Below the pieces are notes generated by a model. The model saw only the letters and a list, made by a program, of their open reading frames with translations, ran no database searches and was not told the DNA's origin. A stretch of 47,642 bases of DNA from Mesorhizobium_B sp964242945 (GTDB lineage: Bacteria > Pseudomonadota > Alphaproteobacteria > Rhizobiales > Rhizobiaceae): assembly GCA_964242945.1 (NCBI GenBank), contig CAXTCF010000013.1, forward strand, positions 1-47,642, read 5' to 3'. A program made the position numbers and the translations under genes. Of this stretch, positions 8,577 through 15,581 are shown piece after piece. Positions within the stretch are counted from its first letter, which is position 1. Each line of letters starts with the position of its first letter.

Positions 8577-9196
8577 TCGACAGCCTCTTGAAGGACTATC
8601 TCGATCCTGCCTGGGAAAAGGCAGCGACGCCGCTCGTGCGCATGGGCGCGACGCCGAACCAGGTGACCGCAGCCGGCCTCGTCCTGATCTGCGCCTGCTC
8701 CGGCCTTTATCTCCTGCACCGCTCCAACCTCGTCTTCGGGCTGACGCTGGCCTTTGCGTTTGCCTTCGATGCGCTCGACGGCGCCGTGGCGCGGCGGCGG
8801 AACTTGAGTTCGAAGCGCGGCGGCTATTTCGACGCGATCGTTGACCGCTACCAGGAACTGGCCGTGCTCGCCGCGGTCGCGGCGGTGAGCGGCTTCTGGC
8901 CGGCGGCGATGTTCGCCTTCGCCGGCGGCCTGTTCACCAGCTATGCCAAGGCGCGCACCGCGCTGGAAATCCCCGTCGGCAATGCCGGCTGGCCGGACTT
9001 CTTCGAGCGCCTGGAGCGGATCGTCTTCCTGTGCGCGCTGCTGATTCTTACCGGCTTCGTCGCAGCGGTAGGCTTCTCCGCCGCTTGGGCGACGGAAGCC
9101 GGCCTGTGGCTCTTTGCGCTGCTCACGCACGCCACCGCGCTTCAGCGGATCAGTCGGGCATGGGCTCTGCTGAAGGAAGCCGACGAGAGGGATTGA
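8573..9196 (+). CDS. CDP-alcohol phosphotransferase (second copy), PI-phosphate-synthase-like
   Basis: 207 residues, ATG overlapping the kinase stop. The catalytic signature is complete: D-A-L-D-G-x2-A-R-x8-G-G-Y-F-D-A-I-V-D. The N-terminal G-A-T-P-N-Q-V-T and the later T-S-Y-A-K-A-R followed by a G-x(n)-E-R-x-E-R-I pattern resemble archaetidylinositol-phosphate synthase and bacterial phosphatidylinositol-phosphate synthase (PIPS), which join CDP-diacylglycerol or CDP-archaeol to inositol phosphate. In those enzymes the arginines of the S-Y-x-(R/K)-A-R / E-R-x-E-R region bind the phosphate of the acceptor. Coupling to a kinase gene fits a phosphorylated polyol acceptor. The 3' end overlaps the convergent membrane-protein gene by 47 bases. 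Family is firm; the exact reaction is inferred. Confidence 0.85.
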   Translation: MIDSLLKDYLDPAWEKAATPLVRMGATPNQVTAAGLVLICACSGLYLLHRSNLVFGLTLAFAFAFDALDGAVARRRNLSSKRGGYFDAIVDRYQELAVLAAVAAVSGFWPAAMFAFAGGLFTSYAKARTALEIPVGNAGWPDFFERLERIVFLCALLILTGFVAAVGFSAAWATEAGLWLFALLTHATALQRISRAWALLKEADERD

Positions 9197-9974
9197 TCGC
9201 CCCGCCCGCTGCGGCCAGCTCGAAGCTGTAGCTCGCCAGCACCGCGAGGAAGCAGGAGATCGCAAGCGGCTCGACCCAGACATAGAGCTGGTAGAGCACG
9301 TCGTAGCCGAACTGGAAGTCGAAGCCTTTCACCAGGAACAGCACGACGTAGAGCAGGGCTAAAAACACCGCAGCCAATGCGAAGGCGCCGCGCACGCGGC
9401 ACATGGCCGGGTGGAGCAGGGAGAAGCGGCGCAGCACCCGCCCGGCCTCGGCGTCCCGCGCGATTGCAGAACACATCAGGCCCACGCACAGGATGGCCGC
9501 GATCTGCGAGGCGAAAAAAATGTAGCTGCCGATCATGTGGCCGTCGCCATGGTCGGGCCCGCGCCAGGTGCTCAAGATCGCCATGCCGGTGCATGCGGCC
9601 AACTGGCTGATCAGCGCGAGCGGAGACAGGATGCGGATGATCCCGCGCGTGCGCCAGCAGGCCTGCGGAAGCTCCCGCGCCGTGCGGACGTAGAGCGCGC
9701 CGACCGGCAGCGTGCCCAAGGCCAGCAGCACCGCGCTCAGGCAGATCCAGAAGTGGAACGGCACCCCGATCGCGGGGTCGGTAATCGCCTTGCTGATCGT
9801 CGGCGGGTCGGCCGCCGCTTCCAGGGGATGGAGCACGTAGTATTCGCTCCGGGAGGCGTAGATCCAGTAGTTGACGATGACGAACGCGAACAGGTTGCAG
9901 CCGATCGCCGCCAGTTCCAGCCGCGCCCAATGCGCCCGCAGCGCGCCGGCTGTCCGGAAGTCGCCTAGTCCCAC
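9150..9974 (-). CDS. Six-helix membrane protein of unknown function, DRAM/Frag1-like layout
   Basis: 274 residues from GTG 9974, chosen because a GAGGGGG stretch lies just upstream and because longer versions run into the preceding ABC gene. Six hydrophobic helices can be read, with a loop of about 35 residues after helix 1 containing P-P-T-I-S, a histidine-glycine pair (D-G-H-M-I-G) at the start of helix 4, and a W-x-E plus S-Y-S-F-E-L in and after helix 6. This spacing resembles the eukaryotic Frag1/DRAM/Sfk1 family (P-x-I-S in loop 1, H-x2-G at helix 4, W-S near helix 6), but I matched it by eye only. It is 38 bases downstream of a PvdE-like ABC exporter on the same strand and may act with it. 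Confidence 0.6.
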   Translation of the reverse strand: MGLGDFRTAGALRAHWARLELAAIGCNLFAFVIVNYWIYASRSEYYVLHPLEAAADPPTISKAITDPAIGVPFHFWICLSAVLLALGTLPVGALYVRTARELPQACWRTRGIIRILSPLALISQLAACTGMAILSTWRGPDHGDGHMIGSYIFFASQIAAILCVGLMCSAIARDAEAGRVLRRFSLLHPAMCRVRGAFALAAVFLALLYVVLFLVKGFDFQFGYDVLYQLYVWVEPLAISCFLAVLASYSFELAAAGGAINPSRRLPSAEPMPD

Positions 9975-10012
9975 TTGGCTGTCCCCCTCGCCCTTCGCGC
10001 CGGCTTCTCCCC

Positions 10013-11857
10013 TCAGGCGACCAGCCCGTCCCGCACCCGCTGCCCCGATGCCTGCGCTTGGCCCGGCAGGGCGGGAAACGAGGTCAGCGAGGGCCGCGCC
10101 TCGGCGTTCGCGCGGCGATCGACCCTGAGGTCCGCCACGATGCGCCCCGCCTCCAGCTTGATCAGGCGGTCGCACTTGTTGAAGGCATGCTCGTCATGGG
10201 TGACGGCAAGCACGAGGTTGCCGGCGGCTGCGATTTCAGGCACCAGCACGTCGTAGAAGTAGGCGCGCCGCACGGGATCCTGGTCGGCCGCGAACTCGTC
10301 GAGCACGATCACCGGCCGCTCCTCCGCGCGCGCCACCGCCAAAGCCAGACGCCGCTTCTGCCCCGTCGAAAGCGAAAGCGTCGAGAACTGGTTTTCGGCC
10401 AGGCGCACGCGGTCGTCCAGGCCGAACACCTCGATCAGGTCGCCGACGCGCCGCCGCTCGCCTTCCGTCAGCCCATAGGCCTTGCGGAACAGGTGGAACT
10501 GGCTGAACACCGCGCTGAAAAGCTCGCGGTACTGGGCGCGGTTCTCCGGCGTGACGGGCACGTCGTCCACGAGGATGGTGCCTTCGTCTGGCGCGCGCAG
10601 CCCGGTCAGGATCGCGAGCAGCGTCGATTTGCCGGCCCCGTTGCCGCCGCAGATGAAGACGATCTGGCCGGGCTCCAGAACGAGGTCGATCGGTCCCAGC
10701 CGGAACGACTCTCCGGCCGCCCCATTGCCGGCGCCTTTTCCCGACAGCCCGTTTTCCGCCGGCGCGTCGGAAACGGTCGCCACGACCCCGCGCAGTTCGA
10801 TGCGCCGGAAGCCGGCGGGACGCGGCGGCTGCGCAGCCGTCATCGGCTCGCGCGCTTCGCTGAGCTCGTGGACGATCCGGCTGATCCGCTGCTGCGAGGT
10901 GACGGCGCGCGTCAGGCTGGGAAGGCCCGAAAAGATGGTGCCGATCGGGCCATAGGCCAGAAGCAGCACCGTCATCATCTGCATGATGGTGGTTCCGCCC
11001 TCGCCCTGAAGGTAGGGGAACATCACCACGATGCCGCAAAGCAGCGTGGTCAGCGAGGCCTGCGTGATCGTGCTGGCGCGGGTGAAATGGCGCTCGGACT
11101 CCAGCGAGTAGTTCAGGATCGAATCGGTGATGCTGGTGATGTCGGCTTCCAGCGCGTCATGGCGCGCCCGGCGCAGCCGCAGTTCCATCCAGCCGCCCAG
11201 CATGTCGTTGACCCGGCTGCAGAATGCCGCCGAGGCTTCGTTGAGCTGGATGACCAGCAGCCGGGCCGGCGCTTCCGACAGGGTGAAGCCGATCCCGCCC
11301 ACCGCCACGGCGAACACCGCCGCCACCCCGATCGGCCACGACACCCAGAAGAGGTAGGGGACGCAGATCAGCAGCAGCAGCGCGGCTTCCACGAGGTGCA
11401 GCACCGTCGCGGCGGCGCCGCAGACCTGGTACGCCTCGCTCGTCATGATCGAGTAGATCTTGCCGTGGTCGCGTCCCTGGAGGAACGAGGCGTTCGCCTG
11501 GAGCAGGCGCCGGCTGAGCGCGTTGCGCATGTTGCGCTGAAGCGACACGATCATCGCATGGGTGCGCAGATGCGCCCAGTGGGAAAAGGAAAGCGAGGCC
11601 ACCACGCTTGAGGCCAGAAGCAGGACGGTGAGCGGATGGAAGCCGGGATTGCTCACCGCATTGTTGATCGAAAAGATCATGGCGGACCGGCAAAGGCTTG
11701 CGCCGATCGTGATGAACAGCACGGGATCGCGCATCAGCCCGCCCTGCACGAAGACGAACCGCGCAAGCTGCCAATTGCTGCGCAGACCCGACGCCGTCGT
11801 CTGGAACTCCTCCAGCAACGGCTCGGCCGCGATCGTCCGCGATGCGCCCTTCAGCAA
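10013..11857 (-). CDS. PvdE/SyrD-type ABC exporter (permease-ATPase fusion)
   Basis: 614 residues. The N-terminal about 310 residues form six hydrophobic helices; the ATPase half has Walker A G-G-N-G-A-G-K-S-T, signature L-S-T-G-Q-K-R-R, Walker B V-I-V-L-D-E-F, the subfamily-typical A-A-D-Q-D-P following it, and the switch histidine in A-V-T-H-D-E. The D-E-(W/F)-A-A-D-Q-D-P string and D-R-V-R-L-A-E-N-x-F-S-T-L-S-L-S-T-G-Q order are characteristic of the cyclic-peptide exporter subfamily (PvdE, SyrD). No peptide synthetase, MbtH or tailoring gene is present in the window, so the cargo is unlikely to be a locally made peptide. Placement among lipid-head-group genes suggests a glycolipid or a precursor instead (inference). 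The C-terminus has a tail of about 40 residues beyond the domain. Confidence 0.85.
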   Translation of the reverse strand: MLKGASRTIAAEPLLEEFQTTASGLRSNWQLARFVFVQGGLMRDPVLFITIGASLCRSAMIFSINNAVSNPGFHPLTVLLLASSVVASLSFSHWAHLRTHAMIVSLQRNMRNALSRRLLQANASFLQGRDHGKIYSIMTSEAYQVCGAAATVLHLVEAALLLLICVPYLFWVSWPIGVAAVFAVAVGGIGFTLSEAPARLLVIQLNEASAAFCSRVNDMLGGWMELRLRRARHDALEADITSITDSILNYSLESERHFTRASTITQASLTTLLCGIVVMFPYLQGEGGTTIMQMMTVLLLAYGPIGTIFSGLPSLTRAVTSQQRISRIVHELSEAREPMTAAQPPRPAGFRRIELRGVVATVSDAPAENGLSGKGAGNGAAGESFRLGPIDLVLEPGQIVFICGGNGAGKSTLLAILTGLRAPDEGTILVDDVPVTPENRAQYRELFSAVFSQFHLFRKAYGLTEGERRRVGDLIEVFGLDDRVRLAENQFSTLSLSTGQKRRLALAVARAEERPVIVLDEFAADQDPVRRAYFYDVLVPEIAAAGNLVLAVTHDEHAFNKCDRLIKLEAGRIVADLRVDRRANAEARPSLTSFPALPGQAQASGQRVRDGLVA

Positions 11858-11920
11858 TGTCTCAACCTCATCCCCTTGGCCCGGCAGCGCGCCTTGCAGA
11901 AAGCGCTTCGCCGTTTTCCC

Positions 11921-12892
11921 CTATCGGCCCCCTTTGGCCGTTCCCCACCTGTCGGCGAAATACCGGATCGCGATCGTGTTGTGCCGCTGATCGTTCCCGC
12001 CCCTGCCCCGGTTGATCCGCCCAAGCGCCGTCTTCTGGTAGAGTCCGCGGCGGCGCTTTGGGATGAAACTGAGGCTCGGCCCTGGAATAACATATTTTGC
12101 GGCCCTGCAAAGCGCGCTGGTTCTCACATCATCGACAAGCCGCAGCACGGAAGGCCCGGCGCTGAAGTCGGCGATCTCGTCCAGGTCGAAGAAGCGGGGC
12201 CGCACGAGGTAGCCCATGACGCCGAGAAGCACATCGACCCGCATCCGGCGGCTCAAGCGCGGGGCGCGCACCGGCACGGGCGGCCGCATCAAAAGGTTGG
12301 ACAGCACCGTGGTGGGCCGGTCGGTCAGGTCCGCCGGCACGACCCAGCCGCCGAGCGCCAGGGCATCGTCGGGCGTTTCCGCGCTTTCCTCCTCGAAGCG
12401 GGCCACCGTCCAGGGCGGGTAGATGCGGTCGTCATCGACCACCAGCAGCGCGGCCTCCGCCGGCTCGGAGAGCACGGACGGGATCAGCTTGGTGGCCGGT
12501 CCCCAGTCCCGGCAGGGCCTGATCTGCACGGAGGCGAGCCCGCGCAGGCGCTCCGGCACCTGGTAGGCGCAGCCCTCGCGCTCGCTCCATTCGGGAATGT
12601 TGAGGAGGATGCGCTGAGGCTTCCGCGCCTGGTCGAGCAGGCTCTTCAGCGTGTCGTCGATCGCGCCGAGCCGGCTGGGAATCGTCGTCAGGGTAACGGT
12701 GATGGAAGAGCGGACGGGGTTCGCCGCCCAGGCGGCGTCCAGTGCGGCAAGCGACGTGCGGCTGAGCTTCCATTCCCGCCAAAGGTCGCTCGGCAGCCAT
12801 TCGCCCTCGAAGATGTGGTGCAGCCAGATGCCTGCAAATAGCGCAGCCGATGCTCCAGCCACGACCGCGGCCGACCATTCCAAGCCGCTCAT
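11921..12892 (-). CDS. GT-A type glycosyltransferase-like membrane protein
   Basis: 323 residues from ATG 12892, with AAGGGGA directly upstream; the longer open frame to 13090 crosses the divergent gene's start and is not used. A single N-terminal helix (about residues 4-22) precedes a GT-A-like domain: I-T-V-T-L-T-T-I-P-S-R opens the first strand, R-D-W-G-P-A-T-K lies in the nucleotide region, and L-V-V-D-D-D-R-I-Y is a clear DxD metal site near residue 155. The family is a poorly characterised group of polysaccharide-locus glycosyltransferases; donor and acceptor are unknown. It lies 63 bases upstream of the ABC exporter on the same strand and is divergent from the propeller-domain gene at 12962, with which it shares a 69-base promoter gap. 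Confidence 0.7.
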   Translation of the reverse strand: MSGLEWSAAVVAGASAALFAGIWLHHIFEGEWLPSDLWREWKLSRTSLAALDAAWAANPVRSSITVTLTTIPSRLGAIDDTLKSLLDQARKPQRILLNIPEWSEREGCAYQVPERLRGLASVQIRPCRDWGPATKLIPSVLSEPAEAALLVVDDDRIYPPWTVARFEEESAETPDDALALGGWVVPADLTDRPTTVLSNLLMRPPVPVRAPRLSRRMRVDVLLGVMGYLVRPRFFDLDEIADFSAGPSVLRLVDDVRTSALCRAAKYVIPGPSLSFIPKRRRGLYQKTALGRINRGRGGNDQRHNTIAIRYFADRWGTAKGGR

Positions 12893-12961
12893 TCCCCTTG
12901 CGCCACGCCGAAGCCCCTGCTTTCTAGCGCCCCGATTAGAACAAACGGAACGGCAGGAAAA

Positions 12962-14707
12962 GTGCAGGAATTGGTTGAAGGCAACCGGCAAGGAGCAGCA
13001 CAGGCGCCGGGAACCGTCACGTTCCTTTCCGCGGCCGACCAGACCTATTCCCGCACCCTGCTTCAGCTTCTGCTTTCCGCGCAGCGCCACGACTACGTCG
13101 AAGGCTACTGCTGGATCGCCTACGACCTCGGCATGGAGCCGGCGACGCGGGCGAAGCTGGAAGCGCGCTTTCCCTGGTGCGAGTTCCGGACGCTCGACCT
13201 AGCGGCGCTGCCGCCGCACTTCCTTCCCAAACGCGGCTCCTATGCCTGGAAGCCCTTCATCGTCTGGGAGGTGGCGGAGCACGCACCGGGGCTGCTCTGC
13301 TGGATGGACAGCGCCAACATCATCAAGGGCAGCCTCGCGCCGATGCTCGACCGCACCAGTGAGGCGGGACTGTTCGTGCTCAACGGCCAGACGGCGATGC
13401 TGGAGCGCTGCGACCCGCTCGTGATGCGCAAGGCCGGCATGCCGGGCCGCTACCGCGGCACGCGCGAGGTCGTATCCGGCCTGCTGTGCTTCGACCCGCA
13501 CCACCCGGCCGTGCGCGAGATCCTGCGCCTGTGGCGCGAGCTTGCCTTCGACGAGGACGCGATCCGCCCGGCCAAGCTGGACGTGCCGGGCCACACCAAC
13601 GACCAGGCGCTGCTTTCCTGCCTGCTCTACGCGGCGCAAGAGAAAGGCGAGATCGGGCTCGATCCGCCCGACGTCGATATCAGCGCGCCCTACCCGATCC
13701 AGTTCGTCTCCACGCGCAACAAGATGCCCCACTGGACGCCGGCCGCCGCCGACCCGCTGGTGCGCGCCCGCTACGCCACGGAAAAATTCCTGGACCAGCG
13801 CTATCACCGCCTCGACCGCTGGCTGGGAGGGAAGGACATCTTCCGCTGGCGCAAGGAGCGCTTCGCCGTTTTCCTGAGAAAGAAGGGCACGGCGGAGAAG
13901 CGCGCTTTGCCCGCACCGTGGCGGCGCTATTACGCCGACCCCTTTTTGTGGGAGGAGGATGGGCGGCTCTTCGTTTTCTTCGAGGATTTTTCCTATTACG
14001 CGCAACGCGCGACGATCGCGGCGGTGGAACTGGACGGCGGCCTGCGGCCGGTCGGAAAGCCGAAAACGGTGCTCGACCCCGGCTGCCACGCCTCCTTTCC
14101 CTTCCTTTTCCGCCATGACGGCCAGCTCTTCATGGTTCCGGAGACATGGGAGGCGGGAGGCATCGATCTCTACCGCTGCGAGCGCTTTCCCGATCGCTGG
14201 CGGCGGGTGCGCCGCATCCTGGACGGCGTGGACGCCGCCGACAGCGTCATCTTCCCGCATGCGGGCCGCTGGTGGCTGATCACCTCGCTCAACGCGCCGA
14301 ACCCAGGGCCTTCCGGACGCTTTCTTGCGATCTTCAGCACGGAGGATCCGCTGCGCGGGCGCTGGGAACCGCACCCGGTCAACCGGGAAACGCTCTTCAT
14401 CGACGGCGAGGCGGGGACCGGCCGCAACGCGGGATCGATCATCGCCTGGGAAGGCAGGCTGTTCCGTCCGATGCAGAAGAGCTCCCGCTTCTACGGCGAG
14501 GGAACGCAGATGATGGAGATCGTGGAATTGACGCCGGAGCGCTTCCACGAGCAGCCGGCAGTCCCCCCCTACCCGCTTGAGGATTTGGCGGGAAAGATTC
14601 CGGGCCACCACATCTCGACGGCCGGCGGCGCGGTCGCATGGGACGAGCGCACGGTGGATCCCGTGTCCGTCGGCGCATGGCAGCGGCTGCGGAAGTGGTT
14701 CGGCTGA
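12962..14707 (+). CDS. Two-domain protein: GT-A-like region plus GINT1-type beta-propeller
   Basis: 581 residues from GTG 12962 (AGGA upstream; no earlier or close in-frame ATG). Residues about 15-290 look like a GT-A glycosyltransferase: V-T-F-L-S-A opens the fold, Y-A-W-K-P-F-I-V is followed by L-L-C-W-M-D-S, a possible metal site, and V-V-S-G-L-L-C-F-D follows. Residues about 315-540 resemble the N-terminal propeller domain of glucosamine inositolphosphorylceramide transferase: Y-Y-A-D-P-F-L-W, G-R-L-F-V-F-F-E-D-F, C-H-A-S-F-P-F-L-F, L-F-M-V-P-E-T, A-D-S-V-I and G-R-W-W-L-I repeat roughly every 45 residues. In bacteria this propeller occurs in surface-glycan loci with unknown role. The fusion with a GT-A region is the notable point. 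Function: glycan assembly (inferred). Confidence 0.7.
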   Translation: MQELVEGNRQGAAQAPGTVTFLSAADQTYSRTLLQLLLSAQRHDYVEGYCWIAYDLGMEPATRAKLEARFPWCEFRTLDLAALPPHFLPKRGSYAWKPFIVWEVAEHAPGLLCWMDSANIIKGSLAPMLDRTSEAGLFVLNGQTAMLERCDPLVMRKAGMPGRYRGTREVVSGLLCFDPHHPAVREILRLWRELAFDEDAIRPAKLDVPGHTNDQALLSCLLYAAQEKGEIGLDPPDVDISAPYPIQFVSTRNKMPHWTPAAADPLVRARYATEKFLDQRYHRLDRWLGGKDIFRWRKERFAVFLRKKGTAEKRALPAPWRRYYADPFLWEEDGRLFVFFEDFSYYAQRATIAAVELDGGLRPVGKPKTVLDPGCHASFPFLFRHDGQLFMVPETWEAGGIDLYRCERFPDRWRRVRRILDGVDAADSVIFPHAGRWWLITSLNAPNPGPSGRFLAIFSTEDPLRGRWEPHPVNRETLFIDGEAGTGRNAGSIIAWEGRLFRPMQKSSRFYGEGTQMMEIVELTPERFHEQPAVPPYPLEDLAGKIPGHHISTAGGAVAWDERTVDPVSVGAWQRLRKWFG

Positions 14708-14789
14708 TCCGCGCAGTGATGGGCGTGACGATCAGGCCGGCAGTTGATCTCGGCGCCTGGATGTTCGAAGAGGCATCGTTGGAAACGAA

Positions 14790-15581
14790 TTGAAGGGGCA
14801 GGCCGCTGAACTGATGCTGGTCGTCATCGTCAACCACAACCACAACCGGGAAGCGATCAGTCTGAAGCGGAGCTTTTCCGGCCTCGCGCCGACGCTCCTT
14901 CTCGACAGCGGCTCGACGCTTGCGCCCGACGACCGGCCCCACTTCAGCGAATGCCTGCCGAACGTCTTCTACAGCGGGCTGCTCAACCGCGCCGCCGAAT
15001 GGACGGCCGGGTTGCAGAGCGATGCCCCGGTGCTCTTGATCTGCTCCGACGTCGGTGTTGCGGAGCCGGCGGAACTCCTCCGCCGCATGACGGATGCGTT
15101 TTCCGACCCGAAGCTGATGGTCTGGGCGCCTTGCGCGGCGGTCCGGAGCTTTCCCCACATGAACCCGGCTGGCAGCGGCGGGCTGCGACGGGTTTCCTTC
15201 ACCGACGGGTTCTGCTTCGCCGCCCGGAAATCCCTGTGGGACGCGATCTGCCCCGTCGATGTGTCGGTGAACCGCCTGGGCTGGGGGCCGGACGTGCAGT
15301 TCGCCTATGTTGCGCTGACCAAAGGCGGCTGGTGCGCCGTTGACGACCGGGTCGAGGTGCACCACCCCGACGGGCCGGGCTACGACCCGGAGGAGGCCAT
15401 GCGGCAGTATCGGGCGTGGCGCAGCGGCTTTGCCTTTCCGGCCCGCCTGTTCCACGCTTACGCGCGCCGCGACGAGAACCTGGAAGGCTTGCGCAGCCGG
15501 CTGACCATCCTGGTCACAGCGGCCCTCTACCGCCTGTGGCGGTTCTTCGGCGCCGGGGACGGCCGGCGGGCGGGCGCTTGA
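14790..15581 (+). CDS. GT2-like glycosyltransferase
   Basis: 263 residues from TTG 14790 (GGAAA just upstream); ATG 14814 is a credible alternative because the first beta strand L-V-V-I-V-N-H-N-H begins there. V-L-L-I-C-S-D-V-G provides a D-x-x near residue 90, followed by a S-F-T-D-G-F-C-F segment and G-W-G-P-D-V-Q-F-A-Y, which matches the (E/D)-D catalytic loop position in inverting GT2 enzymes. The C-terminus ends in a basic amphipathic stretch that may sit on the membrane. The stop overlaps the TTG start of the next gene by four bases. Donor and acceptor sugars are not predictable. It follows the propeller fusion gene after 82 bases and likely shares its transcript. Confidence 0.7.
   Translation: MKGQAAELMLVVIVNHNHNREAISLKRSFSGLAPTLLLDSGSTLAPDDRPHFSECLPNVFYSGLLNRAAEWTAGLQSDAPVLLICSDVGVAEPAELLRRMTDAFSDPKLMVWAPCAAVRSFPHMNPAGSGGLRRVSFTDGFCFAARKSLWDAICPVDVSVNRLGWGPDVQFAYVALTKGGWCAVDDRVEVHHPDGPGYDPEEAMRQYRAWRSGFAFPARLFHAYARRDENLEGLRSRLTILVTAALYRLWRFFGAGDGRRAGA

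Noticed and set aside
10058..11611. 517-codon plus-strand open frame opposite the PvdE-like ABC gene
   Set aside because: Antisense shadow of a GC-rich gene: composition is Arg/Gln/His/Asp-heavy with no domain motif, while the minus strand encodes a complete ABC transporter.
10013..11857. A siderophore NRPS cluster feeding the iron-uptake operon
   Set aside because: The PvdE-like exporter raises the idea, but no NRPS, NIS synthetase, MbtH or hydroxylase gene is present anywhere in the window.
13199..14611. 470-codon minus-strand open frame opposite the propeller fusion gene
   Set aside because: No recognisable fold and biased composition; the opposite strand has repeated propeller motifs.
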